This document shows positions 1-10,470 of a stretch of 64,000 bases of DNA, in pieces. Below the pieces are notes generated by a model. It did not search any database. It was not told the origin of the DNA and saw nothing but the letters and a program-made list of their open reading frames with translations. The stretch comes from Frischella perrara (GTDB taxonomy: Bacteria > Pseudomonadota > Gammaproteobacteria > Enterobacterales > Orbaceae). The position numbers were made by a program, and so were the translations under genes. The DNA lies in NCBI RefSeq assembly GCF_000807275.1, contig NZ_CP009056.1, positions 558,001 to 622,000 on the forward strand. Direction: 5' to 3'. How positions within the stretch are numbered: position 1 is the stretch's first letter; each line of letters opens with the position of its first letter.

Positions 1-78
1 TATTTTGTATCGTTTTTGTAACAATCAGTAAAATGATGCAAAAACGGTATTTACTTAGAAAAAAAAAGTTGATTTCGT

Positions 79-84
79 TATAAT
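79..84 (+). promoter_or_regulatory. Probable -10 box of rstA-rstB
   Basis: A perfect TATAAT hexamer lies 40 bases before the rstA start in an A/T-rich leader. No good -35 hexamer stands at the usual spacing (the bases near 56-61 match poorly), so the promoter may need an activator, possibly the response regulator itself. In such AT-rich DNA a chance match is possible. Confidence 0.35.
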
Positions 85-124
85 ATTATCAATTTATAAA
101 TAAATCAAATCAGTATGGTGATTT

Positions 125-862
125 ATGAACGGTAGTATATTGATCATCGAAGATGATGAACGTCTTGCTAATCTTATTGTCAGTTATTTATCGAAGCACC
201 AGTATGATGTAGCATGGTATCCACGAGGTGATAGTGCTGAACAAGAGATCGCGCGTTTAAATCCCGATATTATTATTTTAGATGTAATGTTACCGGGTAA
301 ATCAGGATTCGATATTTGTCGTGATATTCAAGCATGGTATACAGGTTATGTGTTAATCATGACGGCTAGTGAAGATAATCTTGATGAAATTATTGGTTTA
401 GAATTAGGAGCGGATGACTATCTAGCTAAACCCGTTGAGCCTCGATTATTATTAGCTAGAATTCGTGCTTTATTACGTCGTCGACAAACTGATAATGGTT
501 TAAACCATAAGCAAGCAAATGAATCAACACCACCAAAAAATAATTTACATTATGGTCCACTAGTCATTAATTTTGATCGACATTTTGTAAGTCTAAATCA
601 AAAAGAAATTAGTCTAACTACGGCTGAATTTGAATTATTGAGTTTGTTAGTACGTAATGCCGGAACGATTTTATCACGTGACGATATATATAGTCAGGTA
701 CGCGGCATTGAGTTTGATGGTCTTGATCGCTCTATGGATGCCAGAATATCACGTTTACGACGTAAGCTATCGGGTGATGATGAAAGCAATAGTCAGCAAT
801 ACATCAAAACAATTCGCGGTAAAGGTTACTTATTTAATTATGACGAGGGTTACGTTGTTTAA
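125..862 (+). CDS. rstA: OmpR-family response regulator, RstA-like
   Basis: This 245-residue protein has a receiver domain (about 1-120) followed by an OmpR/PhoB winged helix (about 140-240), the usual length for the family. The acidic pair Asp10/Asp11, phospho-acceptor Asp53, Thr80 and Lys102 are all in place. The C-terminal half ends with the typical RKLSGDD...IKTIRGKGYLF wing. It is followed with a 23-base overlap by a histidine kinase, so the two are probably translated together. Family knowledge: such regulators are phosphorylated by the partner kinase and bind DNA as dimers. The RstA name rests on overall likeness of both proteins to the enteric RstA/RstB pair; CpxR- or OmpR-like alternatives are less likely. 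The signal sensed is unknown. Confidence 0.8.
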   Translation: MNGSILIIEDDERLANLIVSYLSKHQYDVAWYPRGDSAEQEIARLNPDIIILDVMLPGKSGFDICRDIQAWYTGYVLIMTASEDNLDEIIGLELGADDYLAKPVEPRLLLARIRALLRRRQTDNGLNHKQANESTPPKNNLHYGPLVINFDRHFVSLNQKEISLTTAEFELLSLLVRNAGTILSRDDIYSQVRGIEFDGLDRSMDARISRLRRKLSGDDESNSQQYIKTIRGKGYLFNYDEGYVV

Positions 863-2213
863 AACATCACAATATAAAGAGCGCATTTATCTATTATTTG
901 TCAAACGATCTTTATTTTATTTGATTATTTTATTAATCATTCAATCATTAATCGCATATGGTTCTATTCTATTATTTGATATATTACCAGAATCGTTAAC
1001 TGGTATGCCTAAAGAGCATGTTATTCAACGACAATTACAAACGGGGGCAGCCAATTTAATACGCTTACAAATAGCTGAACATCCGGAACGATCGGCACAG
1101 GAAACACTTAATCAATTACAACCTCTTTTTGGTTACCAATTAATGCTAACACCAAATACTCACAATTTAAGTGATACCGTTGAAGAGTCGTTAATTCATC
1201 ATGGAATTGGTTTTGATGACGAGGATAGCTATATTTATGCCACGTTAGATGACAACAATTTACTCAAACTTGGTCCAATGGCATCGTCAGATATTTTAGA
1301 TGCAAACTTAATGTCATTTTGGATTTATCTTATTTTATGGTCAATTATAAGTTCAATAATCTTTTTTATTATATTTTATTTAGCATTTTCGCATTATTGG
1401 CGTGATACCGTTAATATTCGTCATACTGCTGAAGCCTTAACAGAGGGTAATTTAAAGGCACGAGTAAAACCGGCACAAACATGGTTATTTAAACCTCTAA
1501 CAATTGTATTAAATCGAATGGCAGCACAAATTGAGCATTTGGTGACTACCAATCAAACTATGAGTCATGCTATGGCTCATGAACTACGCACACCATTAAG
1601 TCGTGTACGTTTTGAACTAAGTATGATGGAAGAGGCACAAACGATTGATGAGGTTATTCCTTATATTGATGGAATTAAACAAGATGTCGATGAATTAGAG
1701 GCATTGATCAATATCAGCCTGAATTTCTTTAAATTACAGCAGAATAAAATTGTTCCAAATTTGACTACTGTTAATTTGCCAATATGGGTGAATAAACTAT
1801 GTGATTCACTAATGATGCTAAAACCAGATAATTTTAGTTTTCTCCATCGTTGTGATTATATTGAATGTCAAATTGATACTCGTTTAACCGATATCATTAT
1901 CAAAAATTTAATCATGAACGCCTTTAAATATGCTAATAGTCAAGCTGAATTAACAATTTATCAAAAGGATAAAAAACTATTTATTGAAGTTGACGATGAT
2001 GGTGCAGGGATTAACCCAGTTGAGCGACATAAAGTATTTATTCCTTTCTCGCGTCTCGATACTAGTCGAACGCGTTCAACGGGTGGTTATGGATTAGGAC
2101 TGGCTTATGTTAAATTAATTGCCGAAGCACATAACGGTAGTGTATTTATTACCACGAGCGAATTAGGTGGTGCTAAATTTGTCGTCATTTTAAATCATGA
2201 TTTAGGTGAGTAA
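840..2213 (+). CDS. rstB: Sensor histidine kinase, RstB-like
   Basis: Inner-membrane sensor kinase of 457 residues. The start at ATG 840 gives MTRVTLFK and overlaps rstA by 23 bases; the frame stays open further upstream, but that part lies inside rstA and does not look like protein. Two membrane segments (about residues 22-45 and 160-185) flank a periplasmic sensor loop of roughly 110 residues. A HAMP linker follows, then the dimerisation/phosphoacceptor helix AMAHELRTPLSRVRFEL with His247. The ATPase domain shows an N box (NLIMNAFKYA), a G1 box (DDDGAGI) and a GYGLGLAYV G2 box. It would phosphorylate the RstA-like regulator. E. coli RstB is slightly shorter, and the difference lies in the sensor region. 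Confidence 0.78.
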   Translation: MTRVTLFKTSQYKERIYLLFVKRSLFYLIILLIIQSLIAYGSILLFDILPESLTGMPKEHVIQRQLQTGAANLIRLQIAEHPERSAQETLNQLQPLFGYQLMLTPNTHNLSDTVEESLIHHGIGFDDEDSYIYATLDDNNLLKLGPMASSDILDANLMSFWIYLILWSIISSIIFFIIFYLAFSHYWRDTVNIRHTAEALTEGNLKARVKPAQTWLFKPLTIVLNRMAAQIEHLVTTNQTMSHAMAHELRTPLSRVRFELSMMEEAQTIDEVIPYIDGIKQDVDELEALINISLNFFKLQQNKIVPNLTTVNLPIWVNKLCDSLMMLKPDNFSFLHRCDYIECQIDTRLTDIIIKNLIMNAFKYANSQAELTIYQKDKKLFIEVDDDGAGINPVERHKVFIPFSRLDTSRTRSTGGYGLGLAYVKLIAEAHNGSVFITTSELGGAKFVVILNHDLGE

Positions 2214-2263
2214 TTAACTAATAAAATAGTACATTTTTAAATTGAAACCAAAACGGATGAAGA

Positions 2264-2297
2264 ATTCACAGTCATTTTGCAAACAATGGCTGTGAAT
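2264..2297. terminator. Hairpin between convergent rstB and yhiN
   Basis: A 13-base inverted repeat (ATTCACAGTCATT / AATGGCTGTGAAT, one G-U pair) with an 8-base loop sits between two convergent genes. It has no clear T run on either side, so it may act as a weak bidirectional terminator. Confidence 0.5.
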
Positions 2298-2319
2298 AGT
2301 CGCATGGTCAATATAGTAT

Positions 2320-3522
2320 TTAAATTTGGGATGTAATTTGACTTGCACAAGCATGAGCACTACTCCAAGCCCATTGGAAATTATAGCCACCTAACCATCC
2401 AGTCACATCAACAACTTCTCCAATAAAGTAAAGATTAGGTACGGTATTCACTTCCATCGTTTTAGATGATAGGCTGTGGGTATCAACTCCTCCCAATGTT
2501 ACTTCAGCAGTCCGGTAACCTTCGATACCATTGGGGATAAATTGCCAGTTGGTTAACTGTTCAATCACTACTTGTTGTTGCTTATGGTTCAATTGTTTTA
2601 ATGGTAGATCTTCAATCTTAGCTAAACGTATCAAACAATCGACCAAGCGTTTTGGTAATAATTTAGCTAAGATAGTTTTTAATTGTTGATTCGCTGCTTG
2701 CTGCCGTTGTTGGGTAAAAAATGATAATAAATCAATATCAGGTAATAGATTAATCTTGATCATGTCACCCATTTGCCAATAGTTAGACAATTGGAGTGCT
2801 GCTGGTCCAGATAACCCCCGATGTGTAAACAGAATATTACCTCGAAATGATTTACGACTTACCGCAATTTCAACATCGACGGCAACTCCTGCCAAAGTAG
2901 ATACATGTTCAAGTAACTCAGGTTGCAAAGTAAAAGGTACTAAACCTGCTCTTACCGGCACAACAGGAACGGAAAATTTTTGGGCAATCTGATATCCAAT
3001 AGGGGTGGTGCTTAATTTCGGCATTGATAACCCACCGGTTGCAATAATGAGCTTATCAGCAGCAATCGTGCCATGATCGGTATCTAGGACAAATCCCGAA
3101 GTGGTTGAATTGACATCTCGTAATTCAGTTTGCATCTTAAATTTGACTTGCCCCTTGTTACATTCACTTAATAGCATGTCCACAATTTGTTTTGCACTTT
3201 CATCACAAAATAATTGACCTAATTCCTTCTCATGATAAGCAATACCATAACGCTGAACTAAATCAATGAAATCCCATTGATTAAAGCGTTTTAATGCTGA
3301 TTTACAGAAATGAGGATTTTGTGAAATATAGTGTTGGGGTTCAATATTTAAATTGGTGAAATTACAAAAACCACCTCCCGACATCAAAATTTTACGACCT
3401 GGTTTTTTTCCGTTATCAATTATAGTGACATCAAAGCCTTGTTTACCAAGTAAGCCAGCGCAAAAAAGTCCAGATGCTCCGGCTCCAATAATTACTATTT
3501 TCGGTGACACAAAATTAGACAT
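2320..3522 (-). CDS. yhiN: FAD-dependent oxidoreductase, YhiN/HI0933 family
   Basis: The 400-residue product matches the YhiN/HI0933 flavoprotein family in length and in signature segments. There is an N-terminal dinucleotide-binding GAGASGLFCAG motif (about 12-22), then GRKILMSGGGFCNFTN (about 42-57). A C-terminal FAD-contact region reads FIGEVVDVTGWLGGYNFQWAW. The substrate is not established for most members; some related proteins reduce quinones or bile-acid derivatives. It is the last gene of a likely minus-strand operon, 11 bases after pdxY. Nothing in the sequence suggests damage. The family call is firm, but the reaction is unknown. Confidence 0.85.
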   Translation of the reverse strand: MSNFVSPKIVIIGAGASGLFCAGLLGKQGFDVTIIDNGKKPGRKILMSGGGFCNFTNLNIEPQHYISQNPHFCKSALKRFNQWDFIDLVQRYGIAYHEKELGQLFCDESAKQIVDMLLSECNKGQVKFKMQTELRDVNSTTSGFVLDTDHGTIAADKLIIATGGLSMPKLSTTPIGYQIAQKFSVPVVPVRAGLVPFTLQPELLEHVSTLAGVAVDVEIAVSRKSFRGNILFTHRGLSGPAALQLSNYWQMGDMIKINLLPDIDLLSFFTQQRQQAANQQLKTILAKLLPKRLVDCLIRLAKIEDLPLKQLNHKQQQVVIEQLTNWQFIPNGIEGYRTAEVTLGGVDTHSLSSKTMEVNTVPNLYFIGEVVDVTGWLGGYNFQWAWSSAHACASQITSQI

Positions 3523-3533
3523 TGTACAACTCG

Positions 3534-4394
3534 TTAAATCTTGACTGCTCGATAAAGCATTTGTGGATGCTGGATAAAATGCTGAGCTTTAATAATCTCT
3601 AACTCTAAACTATTTTGCTGTTTAGTTATATCTAATACATCATTGGCAATATTGGCAGCTAATTCAAATGCAGCCAGTTCAGACTTACCATTTACTAAAT
3701 GAGCAGTAAATGTAGAACAGATTAGATCACCCACACCAATAGGACGACGGGTAAAATCGTATAAAGGACGAGTAAGGTGATAAGTAGCTTGCTCATTAGC
3801 TAAAATCATTTCAAACTTACTGTTGTCTTTACCCGCATGAAGTAAATTTTTTACAATAATATTAACGGTATTTTGTTGTTTTAGGCTATTTACTGCATTA
3901 AGAACATCATCAAAATTTTGTAATGTCTTTTGCGATAAAAGTTGCAATTCCAATAAATTAGGGGTGATATAATCAGCCAATTTAACCGCTTTTTGACTGA
4001 AAAAATCAATGAGATCACGAGGAATTGAACTTCCCTTGTTTATATCACCACCCATAACGGGATCACAGACATAAATAGCGTTGGGATTATATTGTTTAAT
4101 TTTTTTGACTGCTTGATAAATTTCTTCACCTTGTTTAGCACAACCAATATAGCCTGAGATGATTGCATCTATTGATGCCAATACACCGATTTGTTCTAAG
4201 CTATTAATAATACGAGAGATCTGTTTATCCCCTAAAATGATACCATCATAGTGAGGATAAATTGTACTACTTGATAATTGAACAGTATGAACAGGCATTA
4301 CCTCAATACCTAGTAATTGCATAGGAAACGTGGCAACTTTATTGCCAGCATAACCGTAAACTACATTAGATTGAATCGATAAAATGCGTTTCAT
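3534..4394 (-). CDS. pdxY: Pyridoxal kinase PdxY
   Basis: A 286-residue ribokinase-fold kinase that phosphorylates pyridoxal in the vitamin B6 salvage pathway. The start MKRILSIQSNVVYGYAGN matches the PdxY N-terminus, where the Q-S-x-V-x-G-x-x-G-N segment binds substrate. CDPVMGG and the catalytic GVGD loop near the C-terminus are present. A start seven codons upstream (4415) overlaps the transporter gene and has no ribosome site. An AGGAA stands 13 bases before 4394, a rather long spacing. The gene lies between an MHS transporter and yhiN on one transcript. PdxK is an alternative, but length and N-terminus favour PdxY. Confidence 0.82.
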   Translation of the reverse strand: MKRILSIQSNVVYGYAGNKVATFPMQLLGIEVMPVHTVQLSSSTIYPHYDGIILGDKQISRIINSLEQIGVLASIDAIISGYIGCAKQGEEIYQAVKKIKQYNPNAIYVCDPVMGGDINKGSSIPRDLIDFFSQKAVKLADYITPNLLELQLLSQKTLQNFDDVLNAVNSLKQQNTVNIIVKNLLHAGKDNSKFEMILANEQATYHLTRPLYDFTRRPIGVGDLICSTFTAHLVNGKSELAAFELAANIANDVLDITKQQNSLELEIIKAQHFIQHPQMLYRAVKI

Positions 4395-4404
4395 AAATCG
4401 CTTT

Positions 4405-5685
4405 TTATTCCTCATAATGTTTAAATTTGTTAAGTAAATAAATACAGGTAATCGAAATTAGCGCTAGTCCACAATAAAATAATGCTAATGGATACCATGT
4501 TGTCTTAAATTCTAGAATTAAGTATCCCCCTACCAACGGTATTAAACTACCAAAAATGGCAGCGCAACCTTGGTAACTGATAGAAAGGGCAGTGTAACGA
4601 ATTCGAACTGGAAAAACTCGACTTAGGTAACCAGCTATTACACCATAAAAGCCACTATAACAAATGACTAGAATCGATATACCAATAATAAAACTAGTTT
4701 TGTTTGCCTGATTAACAATCGGGAATAGAATAAATAACGATAACATTGCTAAAGTCGCTGAAAGTATTAGAAAATGTGCGGCTTTCATACGTTCAGAAAA
4801 ATAAGTAATAAACGGTTGCGATATAAAGTGCACAATAGCAACCCAAAATAAGGCATCTAAAATCACAGGTTTATCGACTTGAAGGGCTATCGTTGTATAC
4901 CCAATCATTATAGTGTTGGAAAAAATACCACTAAACGATAAGATATTTGCCCCAATTGCTAAAATTATCAATGGTAGCGCTTGTTTTGTTACCTGAATTA
5001 ACGGTGCGGACTCTTTTTGTTTAATGATAGCTTGTTGTTTTTCGGATTCAACAAATACTGGTGATTCAGTTAACGTTACTCTTGCTATAACGCCGATGAT
5101 CAAAAGCACGAAACTAATTAAAAACGGAATACGCCAATATTGTTCTTCAAAAAGTAAAGATTTTGGTAATCGCAAAATATAAGAAAAGACTAGTAATGCC
5201 AGTACATTTCCTGCAGGGCTACCCCATTGAGCAAAAGAGGAGAAGAAATTTTTGAACCCTTTAGGTGCATGTTCACCTGCTAATAGCACCGCACCGCCCC
5301 ACTCACCGCCAACAGCGATGCCTTGTAAGATCCGTAGCAACATAAGTAGAATTGGCGCTATTACGCCAACAGAGGCAAAAGTTGGTAATAACCCAACAGA
5401 GGTCGTGGCGATTCCCATTAGCATCAAAGTGATTATTAATGATTTTTTTCTACCTAATCGATCCCCGATATGTCCAAAAATAATAGCGCCCAATGGACGT
5501 GCTAAAAAACCTATAGCAAAGGAAGCAAAAGAACCTAAGATTGCTATAAATTCGTTATCCGCAGGGAAAAATAGCTCGTTAAAAATTAATACTGAAGCTA
5601 GTGCATAAATATAAAAGTCGTACCATTCGATAGTTGTGCCTATAAACGCGGCAAAAGCAACTTTTTTTGCTGAAGAATGAGCCAT
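4405..5685 (-). CDS. MFS transporter of the metabolite:H+ symporter (MHS) family
   Basis: A 426-residue, 12-helix inner-membrane protein. The MHS signature is clear: the first helix contains GTTIEWYDFYIY, and the loop 2-3 motif is GHIGDRLGRKKSL. After helix 4 comes LRILQGIAVGGEWGGAVLLAGEHAP. Family members (ShiA, KgtP, ProP, YhjE types) co-transport small organic acids or osmolytes with protons, and the substrate cannot be read from sequence. It starts the operon with pdxY and yhiN, and its stop lies 10 bases before the pdxY start. The start at 5685 follows an AGCGAGG stretch on the minus strand, suitable as a ribosome site. Confidence 0.8.
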   Translation of the reverse strand: MAHSSAKKVAFAAFIGTTIEWYDFYIYALASVLIFNELFFPADNEFIAILGSFASFAIGFLARPLGAIIFGHIGDRLGRKKSLIITLMLMGIATTSVGLLPTFASVGVIAPILLMLLRILQGIAVGGEWGGAVLLAGEHAPKGFKNFFSSFAQWGSPAGNVLALLVFSYILRLPKSLLFEEQYWRIPFLISFVLLIIGVIARVTLTESPVFVESEKQQAIIKQKESAPLIQVTKQALPLIILAIGANILSFSGIFSNTIMIGYTTIALQVDKPVILDALFWVAIVHFISQPFITYFSERMKAAHFLILSATLAMLSLFILFPIVNQANKTSFIIGISILVICYSGFYGVIAGYLSRVFPVRIRYTALSISYQGCAAIFGSLIPLVGGYLILEFKTTWYPLALFYCGLALISITCIYLLNKFKHYEE

Positions 5686-5901
5686 ATTTCCTCGCTTAAT
5701 TAAATTGATTATGTGATTTTTAGCGAAAATAACAAAGTTTAGATTATTACCTAGTTATTATAAACAAGCAAGTTAAGACTCATGATTATCAAAAAGAATT
5801 GGTAAGTATCTCCTTTGATTGATAAAGATTTTCTTAACAAAGGGGGATTGATTTGGATTAAAATCGATTTATTAATGATCAAGTTAATAAGATAATTTGT
5901 T

Positions 5902-6606
5902 TTATTTTGCATGACTTTGCACACAAAATTTTGCATTATCTTTGTGATAAATGACCTTTGAAAAGTCGAACGGTTCCCCTGAATTGGTGTAGAAAATTTC
6001 CTGCATAAATAGTGCTGTTGTCCCTGCCGGTAATTGTAAGTAACAACCGGTCAATTCATCTATAGCAATCAATTCTAGATATTTATCTGAAAACCCGATA
6101 TTAATTTGATATACGTGATCGATATATTCAAATATAGAATTTTCAGCTATTTCTCTATTTAAATAAGGTATTAGTTTTTTAAGATAATAGGATTGCTCTA
6201 AAGCATAAATCTTACCGTCAAGATAGCGTAATCGTTTAACATAATAGACTTCGTCATCTGCTTGACAGTTTAAATTAGTTTGAACTTCGTCATTAGGAAA
6301 AATGACATCTAGGGTTAGGACTTGTACACCTCCAGCTAAGTTACCTAAATCCTCGGTAAAACCGTTACTTGTGACAAGATTAAGGTAACCCTTTTTTTTA
6401 CGCTGTCGTACAAATATACCGCTTCCCTGTACTTGATAGATAACACTTTTACGCTCTAAACGATCAAGTGCTTTAATAATGGTTGTTCTACTAACTTGAT
6501 ACTGATTAATTAACTCTTCAATATTAGCTAACTGACTACCTTTAGGTAAATCTTGTTGACATATTGAATGGTATATTTTTTCGGCTATCACTTGGTATTT
6601 CAACAT
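5902..6606 (-). CDS. GntR-family regulator with UTRA ligand domain (HutC subfamily)
   Basis: A 234-residue transcription regulator. The N-terminal winged helix (about 1-70) shows the GntR pattern with helix-turn-helix ELINQYQVSRTTIIKALDRLE and wing VYQVQGSGIFV. The C-terminal UTRA domain (about 90-230) contains VYYVKRLRYLDGKIYALEQSYY and the closing strand FDFSKVIYHKDNAKF. Family members usually bind a phosphorylated sugar and release an operator. It is divergent from the beta-glucoside PTS operon, with a 16-base palindrome over that operon's promoter, so it is most likely the local repressor. It takes the place of the BglG antiterminator that controls bgl in E. coli, which I do not see here. 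Confidence 0.85.
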   Translation of the reverse strand: MLKYQVIAEKIYHSICQQDLPKGSQLANIEELINQYQVSRTTIIKALDRLERKSVIYQVQGSGIFVRQRKKKGYLNLVTSNGFTEDLGNLAGGVQVLTLDVIFPNDEVQTNLNCQADDEVYYVKRLRYLDGKIYALEQSYYLKKLIPYLNREIAENSIFEYIDHVYQINIGFSDKYLELIAIDELTGCYLQLPAGTTALFMQEIFYTNSGEPFDFSKVIYHKDNAKFCVQSHAK

Positions 6607-6701
6607 TAATATTCACATCAACTTATATAAAAAATAAATAAACGATTAGTTATAGTGCATATTAATGATATCGTCACTATATGAAAACTTAAATAGTAAA
6701 A

Positions 6702-6723
6702 AATGATGATCTTGATCACAAAC
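6702..6723 (+). promoter_or_regulatory. Probable CRP (cAMP receptor protein) site
   Basis: The 22 bases AATGATGATCTTGATCACAAAC match the CRP consensus well. The right half TCACA is perfect, the left half GATGA matches 3 of 5, and the centre TCTTGA matches 5 of 6. The centre (6712.5) lies about 61 bases before the predicted start of transcription, the spacing of class I CRP promoters. This fits catabolite control of a PTS sugar operon. Confidence 0.6.
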
Positions 6724-6729
6724 AATAAT

Positions 6730-6745
6730 ATTGTTAATTAACAAT
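6730..6745. promoter_or_regulatory. Perfect palindrome, candidate operator for the GntR/UTRA regulator
   Basis: ATTGTTAATTAACAAT is a perfect 16-base palindrome that overlaps the predicted -35 box of the PTS operon. Its left half also takes part in a second inverted repeat, AACAAT/ATTGTT, at 6721-6735. Position and symmetry suit a repressor dimer. Confidence 0.5.
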
Positions 6746-6766
6746 TATTTTGGTTGCGTTTAGTAT
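6738..6766 (+). promoter_or_regulatory. Promoter of the beta-glucoside operon
   Basis: The -35 box TTAACA (6738-6743, 5 of 6 matches) is followed after 17 bases by the -10 box TAGTAT (6761-6766, 4 of 6), placing the transcript start near 6773. The imperfect -10 box and the CRP-like site upstream suggest dependence on activation. Confidence 0.55.
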
Positions 6767-6795
6767 TTACACTTTCAAATTCAAGAGGCATAACT

Positions 6796-8667
6796 ATGAC
6801 AGGAAAAACGAGAGATTACCCTAAACTTGCTGCAGATATATTGCAGGAATTAGGCGGTGAGAAAAATATTGTGAAGGTATCACGTTGTGCGACACGATTG
6901 AGATTAGTTGTTAAAGATAATCCACCAAATGCTAAAGAAAATATTTCGAAACTAGCAGGCGTAATTACTGTAGTTGATAAAGGTGGGCAAATACAGGTCG
7001 TCATTGGTACTAATGTTGGTAAAGTCTATGATGCATTTTTACAATTAGTCAATCCACAAACCATTGCAACTGCCGAGGACAATAATAATATTTTAAATAA
7101 AATTATCGCCACTATGTCAGCAGTTTTTGCTCCTTTTGTTTATATACTTGCGGCATCCGGGATATTACAGGGCTGTTTGATCATTATTAAATTATTTTGG
7201 CCTTCATTCGAACAACTTGGTGTTTGTAAAGTATTAAGTTTAATTTCTTGGGCGCCATTTATTTTCCTCCCTATTTTTATAGCGATCACAGCATCACAGC
7301 ATTTTCGTTGCAATATTTACATTGCTGTAGCTTGTTGTGCGGCGTTGCTTTCCCCTGAATTGGCTAAAATGGCTGAACTAATTAAGGATGGAAAATTGGT
7401 GGTTAATTTCCTTGGATTTAATTTACCAGAAACAACCTATGCATCATCGGTATTACCGCCACTATTTTTAGTTTGGTTACTATCATATTTTGAACGATTT
7501 TTAGATAAGTTTTTAAATAATGTTATAAAACCGATCTTTATGCCTTTTCTTTGCTTAATTATAATGGTTCCTTTGACTTTGATTGTAGTCGGTCCATTAA
7601 CAGCTAATGCGGCTCACTATATTGCTTATGGTTATAATAATTTAGTCGATTTATCACCTTCGGTGGCTGGTTCGGTGATTGGTGGTGTATGGCAAATATT
7701 GGTGATATTTGGTGTTCACTGGGGAATCATTCCGGTCATTTTAGCCAACTTTGAACAACATGGCTTTGATTCATTCCAAGCTTATCAAATGATAGCGGTT
7801 ATTGGTCAAGTGGGTGCGGCCTTTGGTTTCTATATAAAAAGTAAGAACAAAGAAATGAAAGGAATTGCATTATCAGCAGGCATTACTGGTATATTTGGTA
7901 TTACTGAACCTGCGATCTATGGGGTCAACTTACGTTTTAAAAAACCATTTATTTGTGGTTGTTTGTCATCGGCTATAGGTTGTTTTGTTGCTGGATTCTT
8001 CATGCCTTATTATTATGCTTATGCAGGATTACCGGGTATATTAACAATCGTTAATACAATAAATCCAGATCATCTAGATTCCATTATTGGCGCATCTATT
8101 GGTAGTTCAATTGCGTTATTCCTTCCAGTTATTTTAATTCAATTTTTTGGTACTGGTGAACCTAAAGTTGAAGAAAAAGTGCAAGATGATACACCAAAAA
8201 TATTACTTGATAGTGTTAAAATTGCTAGCCCTATGACAGGAAAAGTGTTACCACTTGATCAAGTTCCAGATCCAGTATTTGCCAGTAAAACCATGGGGGA
8301 TGGGATAGCTATTGAACCAATTGATAACCATGTTTACGCACCATGCGATGGTGAAATTAAAGCGTTGTTTGATTCATCAAAACACGCTATTGGTTTACTA
8401 TCTGATCAAGGCATTGAAATGTTAATTCATGTAGGAATTGATACTGTTAATTTGACAGATAATCAATTTACTTATCATGTAACGATGGGACAAAAAGTAA
8501 AACAAGGTGATTTATTAAGCAGTTTTGATATTGAAGCAATAAAACAAGCCGGTTATTCATTAATTACACCAGTTATAATCACTAATACTGATGAATATCA
8601 GCAAATCATACCAACATCAAAAACTGATATTACACCACAAGATATTCTATTGACCGTTAAGCAATAA
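6796..8667 (+). CDS. PTS beta-glucoside permease, EIIBCA (BglF-type)
   Basis: A 623-residue membrane permease that imports and phosphorylates beta-glucosides, using phosphate from HPr. Domain order is IIB-IIC-IIA as in BglF, with matching length. The IIB phosphocysteine is Cys31 in VSRCATRLR. The IIC domain (about 90-460) has many membrane helices and a GITEPAIYGVNL motif. The IIA domain (about 480-623) has the HAIGL histidine and the active-site histidine in EMLIHVGIDTV. ATG 6796 is preceded by AGAGG eight bases upstream; a TTG start at 6754 would lie ahead of the predicted transcript start. It forms an operon with the glycosidase 12 bases downstream. The exact sugar (arbutin, salicin, cellobiose) cannot be told. 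Confidence 0.88.
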   Translation: MTGKTRDYPKLAADILQELGGEKNIVKVSRCATRLRLVVKDNPPNAKENISKLAGVITVVDKGGQIQVVIGTNVGKVYDAFLQLVNPQTIATAEDNNNILNKIIATMSAVFAPFVYILAASGILQGCLIIIKLFWPSFEQLGVCKVLSLISWAPFIFLPIFIAITASQHFRCNIYIAVACCAALLSPELAKMAELIKDGKLVVNFLGFNLPETTYASSVLPPLFLVWLLSYFERFLDKFLNNVIKPIFMPFLCLIIMVPLTLIVVGPLTANAAHYIAYGYNNLVDLSPSVAGSVIGGVWQILVIFGVHWGIIPVILANFEQHGFDSFQAYQMIAVIGQVGAAFGFYIKSKNKEMKGIALSAGITGIFGITEPAIYGVNLRFKKPFICGCLSSAIGCFVAGFFMPYYYAYAGLPGILTIVNTINPDHLDSIIGASIGSSIALFLPVILIQFFGTGEPKVEEKVQDDTPKILLDSVKIASPMTGKVLPLDQVPDPVFASKTMGDGIAIEPIDNHVYAPCDGEIKALFDSSKHAIGLLSDQGIEMLIHVGIDTVNLTDNQFTYHVTMGQKVKQGDLLSSFDIEAIKQAGYSLITPVIITNTDEYQQIIPTSKTDITPQDILLTVKQ

Positions 8668-8670
8668 TAA

Positions 8671-10122
<1,452 letters not shown>

Positions 10123-10127
10123 ATAAA

Positions 10128-10470
10128 TTACTATGATTTGAAATATAAAAGGGTATTGAATTTCTTCAATACCCTTTTATTGTATAGCTCAACATTAACA
10201 ACTTTGTTAAGCAGCTACAAAATATAAAATATGAAATAAATTATTTTTAAATGATTTATTACACAATCCCTCTTTTCATCAATAAACTTGTAACGAAACC
10301 GTATCGTTTTAACTTTTCAGCTTCTTTTTTTCTTGATAAGTATAGGTTAAACTGTTAACCGAAATAGTGTCTTTTGATTGAAGTCATTTATTATGCTTGA
10401 CTACTCAAAGCACTGATACTCATTAAAGTTATAATAATCAATATAATAACGATGATATAGGGGATATAAA
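10128..10470 (+). repeat. Intergenic direct repeat, copy A (bgl terminator plus ankyrin-gene leader)
   Basis: The gap between the glycosidase and the first ankyrin gene is repeated at 13114-13464 ahead of the third ankyrin gene, with only scattered differences. It holds the bgl terminator, a short inverted repeat GGTTAA/TTAACC near 10345-10360, a TATAAT box at 10430-10435 that may be the ankyrin-gene -10 element, and a GGGG ribosome site before the ATG. The repeat shows that the duplicated unit was intergenic DNA plus an ankyrin gene. Confidence 0.75.
10147..10178 (+). terminator. Rho-independent terminator of the beta-glucoside operon
   Basis: A perfect 14-base stem (AAAAGGGTATTGAA / TTCAATACCCTTTT) with a TTTC loop ends in a T-rich tail (TTTTATTG), 25 bases after the glycosidase stop. 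Confidence 0.85.

Noticed and set aside
657-839. Upstream extension of the histidine kinase frame
   Set aside because: It lies inside rstA in another frame and does not look like a kinase N-terminus; ATG 840 gives the expected sensor start.
5751-5936. 61-codon frame after the GntR regulator
   Set aside because: It overlaps the end of the regulator in another frame, has no ribosome site and no protein-like features.
6754-6795. TTG start 14 codons upstream of the PTS permease
   Set aside because: No ribosome site, ahead of the predicted transcript start, and ATG 6796 has AGAGG at good distance and matches BglF length.
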